Shown one piece after another: positions 8,591 through 15,293 of a stretch of DNA of 20,796 bases. Positions within the stretch are counted from its first letter, which is position 1. The number at the start of each line of letters is the position of its first letter. Made by a program: the position numbers and the translations under genes. Below the pieces are notes generated by a model, which was not told where the DNA came from, did not search any database, and was given only the letters and a program-made list of their open reading frames with translations. Source of the stretch: JAAFIP01 sp043774625 (GTDB lineage: Bacteria; Pseudomonadota; Gammaproteobacteria; Burkholderiales; Burkholderiaceae_C); the NCBI GenBank assembly GCA_043774625.1, contig JAYVTG010000080.1, positions 1 to 20,796 of the forward strand. The letters run 5' to 3'.

Positions 8591-9742
8591 TTAGCGAATC
8601 GCATCAAAGCCTGTTTTGACGCTAGGGCCAAAATTGGTTTCCTGAAAGCCACGCGCGACACTGCGGTCATGCTTGGCTAACACGGCGATCAAATCACGCT
8701 CATTGAGCGGTTTGGTTAAATAAGCATCGCAACCAGCCAGGGTGCCACGGATCTTGTCGATGGTGCCGCCACGGCTGGTAAGCATCACCACCACAGGGGG
8801 CTTGCCCTCGGTGTATTTACGCTGCTTAATGGCACGGCAGGTTTGGTAGCCGTCCAGCCCCTCCATCATCACGTCAAGAAAAACAAACTTGTAAGGACGC
8901 ACGTTCAAACGGCCCAAGGCTTCTTCACCAGAGCTGACCAGGTCGGCTCGAAAGCCAAACCGGGTCAGGCGGTTACGCATGAACTTGAGGGCAATATCAC
9001 TGTCGTCCACCACCATGATGTGGTCCATGTTCATGCCATCATTAATATTGGATGGGCGTGTTTCTGCACCCAGAATGGGAGATTCACTACTGCTAGGGCC
9101 AAAGTCTGCCGCGCCCACGCGGATACTGTTGCGCTGCTGGTCTGTGAGTTTTTTAGCCTCTGCCACAGGAACTGTTGGCTGCCTGGGCGTGGCATCTTGC
9201 AATGGCGACAAGCCAGACGTTGACCACGCGGGCACACTGCGCACAGGAGCCGGGGCAGCAAGCGGTGCTGGAGTCCATACAGGCCGTGACGCAGGAGCCG
9301 CCAAGGGCGCTGGAGCTGCCACGGGTCTGACCAGCTGGGTGACGGGCGCAGCATGGCTTGGAACCAAAGGGCTGGGCGCATTCAGAGGGTACGTTGGGGC
9401 AGTGGCGGTGGCCGCTCTGGCCGCTGGTGGCGCGCCACCGCCAAGCAGTTGCTCCACATTGGCCAGCACTTTCATCAGGTTCAAAGGCCTGCGTTGCAAA
9501 GACCAGCCGGTACCGCCGTCTGAAGCCCCCACCAGCATGACTTGCGCACAGGGTTTGTGGGCCACCACGGTTTTCATGGTGGCTGCGTCGTCTGCATTGA
9601 CCACAGCCAGATTGGCCTCTGAGGCGCTGGGCACCAGCAAATAGCCCGGCGCACGGCGCGCAGCCAGCCGAAAGAATGATTCAAATGTTGACTGCTCAAA
9701 CGATGAAAAGCCAATGAGTACGATTTTGTGAGGATTACTCAT
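8591..9742 (-). CDS. pilG: PilG-like response regulator with long N-terminal extension
   Basis: This 383-residue protein is the first gene of the operon. Residues 240-355 form a receiver with Asp246/Asp247, phospho-acceptor Asp290 in FLDVMMEG, Thr322 in LTSRGG and Lys344 in LTKP. PilG itself is a receiver of about 135 residues. Residues 1-100 make a separate alpha/beta domain (hydrophobic strand KIVLIGF, later QVMLVGA) that could be a degenerate receiver-like fold without phosphorylation residues. Residues 102-175 are a low-complexity Pro/Ala linker with repeated APLAAPA. The role of the N-terminal domain is unknown to me; a polar-localisation or partner-binding module is one possibility. An AGGAA stretch lies seven to eight bases before the ATG. 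Confidence 0.88.
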   Translation of the reverse strand: MSNPHKIVLIGFSSFEQSTFESFFRLAARRAPGYLLVPSASEANLAVVNADDAATMKTVVAHKPCAQVMLVGASDGGTGWSLQRRPLNLMKVLANVEQLLGGGAPPAARAATATAPTYPLNAPSPLVPSHAAPVTQLVRPVAAPAPLAAPASRPVWTPAPLAAPAPVRSVPAWSTSGLSPLQDATPRQPTVPVAEAKKLTDQQRNSIRVGAADFGPSSSESPILGAETRPSNINDGMNMDHIMVVDDSDIALKFMRNRLTRFGFRADLVSSGEEALGRLNVRPYKFVFLDVMMEGLDGYQTCRAIKQRKYTEGKPPVVVMLTSRGGTIDKIRGTLAGCDAYLTKPLNERDLIAVLAKHDRSVARGFQETNFGPSVKTGFDAIR

Positions 9743-9781
9743 CGCGAGTTCCTATGTGAGTAAGCGCTTGATAGAGGGCGA

Positions 9782-9810
9782 ATTGTATGCACAGCGGGGT
9801 TCCCAAACAA
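9782..9810 (-). promoter_or_regulatory. Candidate promoter of the chemosensory operon
   Basis: On the minus strand TACAAT (9787-9782) resembles a -10 box, with TTGTTT (9810-9805) 17 bases upstream as a weak -35. Transcription would begin near 9775, about 30 bases before the first operon gene. The 179-base gap also serves the divergent glutathione peroxidase gene, for which I see no convincing promoter. This is a visual match only. Confidence 0.35.
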
Positions 9811-9921
9811 TCTGATAGCTGCATTATGGCGTGTATGGTTGAGGACTATGTGCAAAAATGCATGGCCAAGGACAATGAAACAACGCATTCATTGTAAGTC
9901 TCACACACGCCAGGAGCCGGC

Positions 9922-10404
9922 ATGACAACCGTTTATGATTTTGAAGCCCTCGATACGAGCGGCAAGACCGTGGCCTTGAAAAAGTTCAAGGGCAAGCCTC
10001 TGCTCATCGTCAACACGGCCAGTGCCTGCGGTTTTACGCCCCAGTTTGCGGGCCTGGAGGCTTTGCATACGCAATACGGCAAAAGCGGCCTGGTGGTGCT
10101 GGGTTTTCCGTGCAACCAGTTTGGCGGGCAAGACCCTGGCACCAATGAAGAGATTTCCAGTTTTTGCCAGCTCAATTACGGGGTGACTTTTCCGATGATG
10201 GCCAAGGTGGCTGTGAATGGGTCCGATGCCGCACCACTGTTTCACTGGTTAAGCAACGAAGCGCCTGGCTTGCTGGGAAGCGCGACGATCAAGTGGAATT
10301 TCACCAAGTTTTTGGTTGGCAAGGACGGGCAGGTGATCAAGCGCTATGCGCCGCAGAATACCCCGCAATCTCTAGCCAAGGATATTGCGCAGGCTTTGGC
10401 TTGA
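9922..10404 (+). CDS. Glutathione peroxidase family thiol peroxidase (Cys type)
   Basis: This 160-residue cytoplasmic enzyme should reduce hydrogen or organic peroxides. The peroxidatic residue is Cys36 (NTASACGFTPQ), where vertebrate enzymes have selenocysteine. The remaining catalytic residues are Gln70 in CNQFGGQ and Trp125-Asn126 in KWNFTKF. Cys82 in FCQLNYGVTFP fits the resolving cysteine of bacterial thioredoxin-dependent members, so thioredoxin is the more likely reductant than glutathione. Length is normal. AGGAG lies five bases before the ATG. It stands alone, divergent from the chemosensory operon and upstream of an IS630 remnant. Confidence 0.95.
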   Translation: MTTVYDFEALDTSGKTVALKKFKGKPLLIVNTASACGFTPQFAGLEALHTQYGKSGLVVLGFPCNQFGGQDPGTNEEISSFCQLNYGVTFPMMAKVAVNGSDAAPLFHWLSNEAPGLLGSATIKWNFTKFLVGKDGQVIKRYAPQNTPQSLAKDIAQALA

Positions 10405-10555
10405 TGGGCTGACTGGTGTCAACGTGGCTGACTTTAGATACGGCCTAACAAAGTCTGGATTTTCTGACATTCGCGCACTCCAAGACACATGCAAAAAGTA
10501 AGAGCAAGAAACCAAACCCTGTGGCGGTGCAAGCCTGCTCGAAGGTGAGTATTCT

Positions 10556-10771
10556 GCTATTGAGCTGTTCTACCTGCCCAGCTATAGCCCACGGCTCATT
10601 CCAAATAAGCGGTTAAACGCTGATCTGAAGCAGGAGATGGGTAAGCGTGTGCCTGTTAGAACCAAGTCCAAGCTACGCGAAGCTGCCAACGATCCTATGG
10701 CGGTGTTGGAGAAAAACCCTGAACGTGTGATGCGCTACTTTCAGGATCGGAGGGTTCGCTATGCGGTTTAA
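10556..10771 (+). pseudogene. IS630-family transposase, C-terminal remnant
   Basis: The reading frame gives IELFYLPSYSPRLIPNKRLN, then DLKQEMGKRVPVRTK, ending RVRYAV at the TAA (10769-10771). This matches the end of IS630-type DDE transposases, whose usual motif is SPELNPNE. The catalytic Glu is Lys here, and no N-terminal two thirds can be found. Upstream, 10405-10555 contains nothing I recognise. The 3' end through 10800 is repeated at 12552-12635, so two right ends of related IS630 elements flank the catalase-like/HiPIP pair in the same orientation. Non-functional. Confidence 0.85.
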
Positions 10772-10800
10772 GACTTCTTCAGGCCGGAGCAATAACTGAG
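10718..10800 (+). repeat. IS630 right end, copy 1
   Basis: This stretch covers the last 17 transposase codons and the tail TTCAGGCCGGAGCAATAACTGAG to the element edge (tail given for its last bases only: GGAGCAATAACTGAG). It aligns with 12552-12635, including an identical 20-base block around AGGATCGGAGGGTTCGCTAT. A left end with the complementary CTCAGTTATTGCTCC was not found in the window. Confidence 0.7.
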
Positions 10801-10810
10801 TGCCCAGACA

Positions 10811-11125
10811 TCAAGCTTTTTTCACCCAAGCGCTGCACCAGCCTTTGGCCGAGACAGCCTTGCCGCCAAAGGCGGGGCAAGCTGCGCTGGCGCTGCTTGC
10901 CGGGCCCGTGTAGAGCACGCAAGATGAACAGGTTTGCCCAGCGGCATATTGCGGGAATTTTTTAACATCGGTTTTGGTGGCGTCGCTGGAGTAGCCCAGG
11001 GCAACAGCGACTGGATCGGTATCTTTGACCATGTCGGTGCTGGCGGTTTGTGTAAAACCAGGCATCGCGCTGGCTGCGCTGATGCCTGCTACAGCCATCA
11101 TCAAGGTGCGGCGTTGTGTGTTCAT
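10811..11125 (-). CDS. High-potential iron-sulfur protein (HiPIP)
   Basis: This 104-residue periplasmic electron carrier has a single [4Fe-4S] cluster. Its four ligands are Cys66, Cys69, Cys83 and Cys97, in TCSSC, ACPAF and GWCSAW, the classic HiPIP spacing. The N-terminus RRTLMMAVAGISAASA is a twin-arginine signal, fitting export of a folded cluster protein. Mature length is typical. It begins 43 bases after the stop of the catalase-like gene on the same strand, so the two are probably cotranscribed. The HiPIP might supply electrons to that heme protein, which is inference. HiPIPs otherwise serve photosynthetic or respiratory chains, and no such genes are nearby. Confidence 0.95.
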   Translation of the reverse strand: MNTQRRTLMMAVAGISAASAMPGFTQTASTDMVKDTDPVAVALGYSSDATKTDVKKFPQYAAGQTCSSCVLYTGPASSASAACPAFGGKAVSAKGWCSAWVKKA

Positions 11126-11168
11126 GATCTTGTGTCCGTAATGTGAAGAGTGAATGATCGCTAGGGTT

Positions 11169-12179
11169 TTACTGCTGTTTTAAGCCTTCAGTCAAGCGGC
11201 GACCCAAAGAAATGGCATAGGGCGCAGCGCGAGCGGCCAACATCGGGTCTGCGGAGGGCTCGACTCCTTTGGGCATGACCATGGGGTTGAAGTTGATGGC
11301 CAAGCACGGTCCAGCAGCATCGTCAGAGACGGCAGTGATCTTTAAAGTACCTAAGTTCACTTTTTTGCGCCCCTCGGGCAGGGGCACTGTCGCGCTGTCG
11401 AGCTTGTCACCCGCCTGAGCAAGTTCGAGATTGAAATTGAAAGCGACCTTGCCTTCTTTCACACGCTGACGAATATCGTCAAATAGAAAACTCGCGCCTT
11501 TGGCCTTGGCTTCGTCGTCGGAGAGGCCTTGCAGACCACCCACGGGCTCGAAAATCCATTTACCAAACTGCTTTGCTCCAGCGGCGTTGACAAAGCCATA
11601 GGCATGTACGCCCCAATAGTTCACACCGCCATAACTGGCAGGCACAGGCTGCGAGGCAAAGTGGCGGCCTTGCAGCAGCACCTCAGGGTTGGCATCGTTG
11701 AAGGTTTTGACTTTGGCCGGATCTGCCGCCTTGGTAGCTGGGTCAGGCTGGCGCGAGACCAGTAAATCTAACAGCTGTTGAGGGCTGGAGGCGCCAAACA
11801 CGGGGGCAGAGATATTGCCCATCAGCCATTGCTCACCACCCGGCAAATTAAATTGCAGAGACAAGTTGCGCTGGCTTTTGGCATTGTCTGGCGCTTTGGG
11901 GTTGCCGCCACCAATCGAGAAGCGCACCACCACCGGCACGGGGTTGCCGCTAAAAGCCGAGGCGCTAGACAGGCTTCGTGCATCGGCCGTGCCCACAAAT
12001 TCGCCAGTCGCACAAATGCCTTTCGCGCCTGATCGCCTGTAGCCCTCAAATTTGCCACCATTGGTCTCAAACTGGTTGATGAGGGTGACGGGGTTGACGG
12101 GCGGCGCAGATTGCGCAAGCGCTTGCCAACTGGCGGAGGTGGTTACAATAGCGAGCGCAGATAAAACAAAAAACTTCAT
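11169..12179 (-). CDS. Periplasmic catalase-related (SrpA-type) heme peroxidase, distal His replaced
   Basis: This 336-residue protein starts at ATG 12179, preceded by GGAGA eight bases upstream; a longer frame to 12239 has no such support. A signal peptide is cleaved after ALA22. Family landmarks are VPVVVRFSIGG, the Asn122 region GNISAPVF corresponding to the catalase active-site Asn, and RAAPYAISLGRR, where Tyr321 should be the proximal heme ligand with Arg317. At the usual HAKG motif the sequence reads GAKGICATGEF, so the distal catalytic His is Gly51. Normal catalase chemistry is therefore doubtful, although the protein is otherwise intact. It is first in a pair with the HiPIP gene. Confidence 0.87.
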   Translation of the reverse strand: MKFFVLSALAIVTTSASWQALAQSAPPVNPVTLINQFETNGGKFEGYRRSGAKGICATGEFVGTADARSLSSASAFSGNPVPVVVRFSIGGGNPKAPDNAKSQRNLSLQFNLPGGEQWLMGNISAPVFGASSPQQLLDLLVSRQPDPATKAADPAKVKTFNDANPEVLLQGRHFASQPVPASYGGVNYWGVHAYGFVNAAGAKQFGKWIFEPVGGLQGLSDDEAKAKGASFLFDDIRQRVKEGKVAFNFNLELAQAGDKLDSATVPLPEGRKKVNLGTLKITAVSDDAAGPCLAINFNPMVMPKGVEPSADPMLAARAAPYAISLGRRLTEGLKQQ

Positions 12180-12423
12180 GTTGAGTCTCCAAAAATAATA
12201 AGAGAAGTGCAAACAGCACAACAGCACAACAGCAATCAATTTGCCAGATACTGTCAGAATTGTATATGCATGTAATCCCTAAAAGGTAACACCAATGCGT
12301 GGTGTACGGTGCAAATGATCTGTCCGGTGCCGTAGCAAGTAATCTGTCCGATTTTAGGCTAATGCGATAGTTGGAGTTAAACCCATTTCACAGACATCGT
12401 ATCGTCACGAAAAAAATCCCGAT

Positions 12424-12564
12424 ATGCCCAGTAACTACAACCCCAAACCGCCTTACCCACCAGAGTTTCACCAGCAAATAGTCGAACTGTTTGCTGCGGG
12501 CCGTCGCTCCAGCGAATTGGCCAAAGAGTTTGGCTGCCTCGAAACCAGCATCCTGAGCGTGTAA
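12424..12564 (+). pseudogene. IS3-family transposase OrfA, truncated N-terminal fragment
   Basis: The frame gives 46 residues starting MPSNYNPKPPYPPEFHQQIV and including FAAGRRSSELAKEFGC, the start of the helix-turn-helix OrfA of IS3-type elements. It stops at TAA (12562-12564), because the sequence switches to IS630 end sequence at about 12550-12555. Upstream, 12306-12350 has two direct copies of ATCTGTCCG that may belong to the IS3 left end. The stretch 12180-12300 is the leader of the catalase-like gene and holds nothing else I recognise. Confidence 0.75.
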
Positions 12565-12635
12565 TCCGCTACCTTCAGGATCGGAGGGTTCGCTATGCGG
12601 CGTAAGTCGTCTTCAAGCCGGAGCAATAAATTGAG
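12552..12635 (+). mobile_element. IS630 right end, copy 2, fused to the IS3 fragment
   Basis: In frame from 12552 the sequence reads PERVIRYLQDRRVRYAA and stops at 12603-12605, matching PERVMRYFQDRRVRYAV of copy 1 at 10718. Homology runs on through the shared GGAGCAATAA tail. The element edge overlaps the last codons of the acyl-CoA ligase pseudogene on the other strand, so it supplied the end of that frame. The IS3/IS630 join shows repeated insertion and deletion here. Confidence 0.75.
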
Positions 12636-13807
12636 AAGCAGAGGTCAAACTCTGCCGCTGCCTGTCCTTTTGCACCTTGCCTAGCACCGTTTGGGGCAAT
12701 TCGGGCAGCCAGACCCAGCGGCGCGGCAGCTTGTAGCGGGCGATTTGGCTGGCCAGCAAGTCGTGCAATTCGCTCTGCAAGGCTGTTACGGTCGTAGTCA
12801 AACCAGGCGTGCAGACCACGCAGGCTACAACCACCTCGCCCCACTGGGCGTCAGGCAAGCCCACGACCGCGCAGTCGGCCACACCAGGGTGGGCGACCAT
12901 CAGGTTTTCCAGCTCGGCGGGGTAAATATTCTCGCCGCCCGAAATCAGCATGTCTTTGGCGCGACCCACCACGGTGTAGCTGCCATCGGGCGCGCAGTAA
13001 GCCAGGTTGCCTGTATGGAAAAAACCTTCTGCGTCTTGCAGGGGCTGGCCTGCCCAGTAGCGGGTGGCGACCTTGGGGGCGCGGATGCAGATTTCACCTA
13101 CGCCCGCCTGAGTGTTGACCAATTTCACTTTGACAGCGGGGCTTGCAGGCCAGCCGCAAGAACCTGCGTGGCTGAAGGCATAAGCCGGTGGCAAGGCGAT
13201 GGAAAAGGAGCCCGTTTCGGTGCTGCCGTACACATTGCATACCGGCACGCCACGCGCGTGAAAGGCTTGCACCAGATTGGCAGGCAGCAGCGTCAAAACG
13301 GGCGTGCAAGATGACTTGAGCGCCTGCGTACAAGGCTGGCAAGGTTTGAATGCACAAGCCCCCGACATGAAACAGCAGCAACACAGATGCTATTAAATCA
13401 GTAGCTGCTTGCGCACTATTGGCGCTGGCAATAGCCATATTTGCAAGTAAATTAGCCTGTGTGTGCAGCGCGCCCCTGGGCAAGCCCGTGGTTCCCGATG
13501 TGTAGACCAGCAGCGCGGGGTGCTGCGGCTGCGCAGGGCTTGCGGGCGCATGCGAAACCGCTGCTTGCGTATGCGTGTCAGGCAGCAAGGCGTCCAGCAG
13601 CGTGCGCGCCAACGAGGCGCGTGCTGCCAGACTGTTGGCCTGCACCTGCCAATGCGCGTCGCTCAGCACACAACGGGGGGTGCAATCGGCCAGCGCGGCG
13701 TAGCTGATGTGCCGGCCTTCAAAACGCACAGCGGTCGCTGGCCCACGGGCCTGCGCCTGTAGCGCGAGCAGTTCGGGCAGGGTGGCAGGCGGCAGCGTGA
13801 AAAGCAT
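12613..13807 (-). pseudogene. Acyl-CoA ligase (AMP-forming), frameshifted and deleted
   Basis: Two overlapping frames together make one ANL-family ligase, which would form acyl-CoA via acyl-AMP. The N-terminal frame (13094-13807) keeps VYTSGTTGLPRGA and LFHVGGLCIQ. The C-terminal frame (12613-13368) keeps VYGSTETG, GRAKDMLISGGENIYPAELE and the terminal LGKVQKD lysine. The frame changes at about 13290-13306, where about 60-80 residues usual for the family are also missing. Another in-frame loss of about 55 residues seems to lie at ISYAAL/ADCTPR near the N-terminus. A dispersed repeat adds foreign codons at 13387-13442. The gene is inactive as read. A sequencing error could explain the shift but not the missing segments. 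Confidence 0.88.
13387..13442 (+). repeat. Dispersed two-hairpin repeat, copy A, inside the ligase pseudogene
   Basis: The 29-base core at 13402-13430 (TAGCTGCTTGCGCA to GGCGCTGGCA) matches 15253-15281 with one mismatch. The left part GCTATTAAATCAGTAGC is an imperfect palindrome matching the perfect one in copy C. On the minus strand it is read as SANSAQAATDLI, where related ligases continue from the lid toward LPLFHVGG, so it probably replaced or added coding sequence. Confidence 0.7.
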
Positions 13808-13869
13808 TTACCTAACTTTACCGCGTCTTCATGCGCCGGTGGCATGTGGGGCAGACACTGCTTTCATCG

Positions 13870-13891
13870 CACTGGCATTCAGTGTTTTTTT
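13870..13891 (+). terminator. Weak terminator-like hairpin in the leader of the CpxP-like gene
   Basis: CACTG (13870-13874) pairs with CAGTG (13880-13884) across a five-base loop, followed by seven T. It lies 14 bases before the start of the CpxP-like gene and just ahead of its AAGGA site. The stem is short. It could attenuate that gene or be chance. Confidence 0.35.
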
Positions 13892-13905
13892 AAGGACTTT
13901 GCACT

Positions 13906-14454
13906 ATGCATAACTCTCCCCGTCGCCGCGTTTTCACTACTCTTGCCGCTTTCGGTAGCCTGGCGTTTCTGGCCAACCGGGCACAGGCCCAAACCGCCCC
14001 TGGCGGCCCGCCTCCTGGTGGTCCTTCGCCACAAGACATGGCCCGCTTTACTGAAAAGCGTATCGACCATTTGATCAAATCGGTGGATGGCACGCCCGAC
14101 CAGAAAGCCCGCCTTACCCAACTGGCACAAACTGCCATGGCCGACATGAATCCTCTGCGCGAACAGCATATAGCTGCCCGCATGCAGGGAATGGCTTTGC
14201 TGGCCGCCCCCACCATTGACCGCCGCGCTTTGGAACAACTGCGCGCCCAGCAAATGTCCCTGGGTGACAGCCTCAGCAAACGCATGGTGCAGTACATGGC
14301 AGACGCCGCCGAGGTGCTGACGCCCACCCAGCGCAGCAACGTGGCCGAACGCATGCAAAAACGTGGCGAAGGTGGTGGTTGGGGCCGTTTTGGCCACGGC
14401 GGACACGGTGGGCATGGTGAACGCGGCGGTTTTGGTGGCGGGTTTGGCTTCTAA
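13906..14454 (+). CDS. CpxP/Spy-like periplasmic protein with Gly/His-rich tail
   Basis: This 182-residue exported protein has a twin-arginine-like signal (RRRVFTTLAAFG) cleaved after about AQA28. The body is helical and charged, with the LTPTQR motif at about 138-143 typical of the LTxxQ (Spy/CpxP) family and a weaker TPDQKARL at about 63-70. Such proteins are periplasmic chaperones or repress the sensor kinase until stress titrates them away. The tail (about 156-182) is almost only Gly, His, Phe and Arg, with GHGGHGGHGE that could bind metal. Start ATG 13906 has AAGGA nine bases upstream. It leads a three-gene set with the regulator and kinase, so it is the likely accessory sensor or target. 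Confidence 0.85.
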   Translation: MHNSPRRRVFTTLAAFGSLAFLANRAQAQTAPGGPPPGGPSPQDMARFTEKRIDHLIKSVDGTPDQKARLTQLAQTAMADMNPLREQHIAARMQGMALLAAPTIDRRALEQLRAQQMSLGDSLSKRMVQYMADAAEVLTPTQRSNVAERMQKRGEGGGWGRFGHGGHGGHGERGGFGGGFGF

Positions 14455-14524
14455 ACCCGAGCCCATGGCCTTTGCAAGCCCCGCACGTCTTTATGTTGAC
14501 CAGCCGCTGGCGTAATATGCGCCT

Positions 14525-15223
14525 ATGAACCAAGTGCTGATGATTGAAGACGACGTGCGCCTGGCGCAGATGGTGGCCGAATACCTGCGGGGCAACGGAC
14601 TGGCCTGCGACCACGCCGTGGACGGCGAGGCAGGTTTGGCAGCACTGCAAACCGCCCCGCCCGACCTGGTGGTTCTGGACGTGATGATGCCCGGCATCGA
14701 CGGGCTGGAAGTGTGCCGCCGCCTGCGCGCCATGCCGGGCGATGTGTCCCGCACCCCGGTGTTGATGCTGACTGGCAAGGGTGACGCAATGGACCGCATC
14801 ATCGGCCTGGAACTGGGCGCTGACGATTATTTGGCCAAGCCTTTTGAGCCACGCGAGCTACTGGCCCGCATTCGCGCTATCTTGCGACGCAACGGGCAAA
14901 CGGCCAGCACCGCCAAGCGCATGGTGTTTGGCAGCCTGGAGATTGACCGCGATGCCCGCACCGTGACGGTCGCGGGTGCCAATGCCGAGCTGACCAGTTA
15001 CCAGTTTGACTTGTTGGTAGCCATTGCCGAACGAGCGGGCCGGGTACTCAGCCGCGACCAGATCATGGAGGCCGTGCGCGGGCGCGAACTGGAGGCCTTT
15101 GACCGATCCATCGACGTGCATATGGGCCGCATTCGCGCCGCGCTGGAAGCCGACCCCAAAGACCCCAAACGCATCTTGACCGTGCGCGGTGTGGGCTATG
15201 TTTTTGCCAAACAGCAAGACTGA
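14525..15223 (+). CDS. OmpR/PhoB-family response regulator (CpxR/RstA-like)
   Basis: This 232-residue two-domain regulator has a receiver at 1-120 with Asp9/Asp10, phospho-acceptor Asp52 (LDVMMPG), Thr83 and Lys105 (AKPF). A winged-helix DNA-binding domain lies at about 135-230, with the SIDVHMGRIR recognition helix region and the closing RGVGYVF strand. It should be phosphorylated by the kinase encoded downstream and control the upstream periplasmic gene and itself. The gap to that gene is 70 bases, and 70 bases occupied by a dispersed repeat separate it from the kinase. Confidence 0.95.
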   Translation: MNQVLMIEDDVRLAQMVAEYLRGNGLACDHAVDGEAGLAALQTAPPDLVVLDVMMPGIDGLEVCRRLRAMPGDVSRTPVLMLTGKGDAMDRIIGLELGADDYLAKPFEPRELLARIRAILRRNGQTASTAKRMVFGSLEIDRDARTVTVAGANAELTSYQFDLLVAIAERAGRVLSRDQIMEAVRGRELEAFDRSIDVHMGRIRAALEADPKDPKRILTVRGVGYVFAKQQD

Positions 15224-15242
15224 TGACTTGCCACTGTTTGCT

Positions 15243-15292
15243 CTTTATTTCATAGCTGCTTGCGCAGTATTGGCGCTGGCATAAGACATATT
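15243..15292 (+). repeat. Dispersed two-hairpin repeat, copy B, between regulator and kinase genes
   Basis: The core at 15253-15281 matches the copy at 13402-13430 in 28 of 29 bases, and similarity runs on into ACATATT. It fills most of the 70-base gap and ends one base before the kinase ATG. That leaves no recognisable ribosome binding site for the kinase, so the repeat may influence how much kinase is made. Confidence 0.75.
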
Positions 15293-15293
15293 C

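Noticed and set aside
9813..9842. ATAGCTGC followed by ATTATGGCG before the glutathione peroxidase gene, similar to the dispersed repeat
   Set aside because: It would need an eight-base gap to align and lacks the GCGC arms.
11169..12239. The longer 356-residue start for the catalase-like protein
   Set aside because: The extra 20 residues precede a complete signal peptide, and the GGAGA site supports the ATG at 12179.
13555..13590. A possible fourth dispersed repeat around GCTGCTTGCG
   Set aside because: Only about ten contiguous bases match; the palindromic head is missing, so chance is likely.
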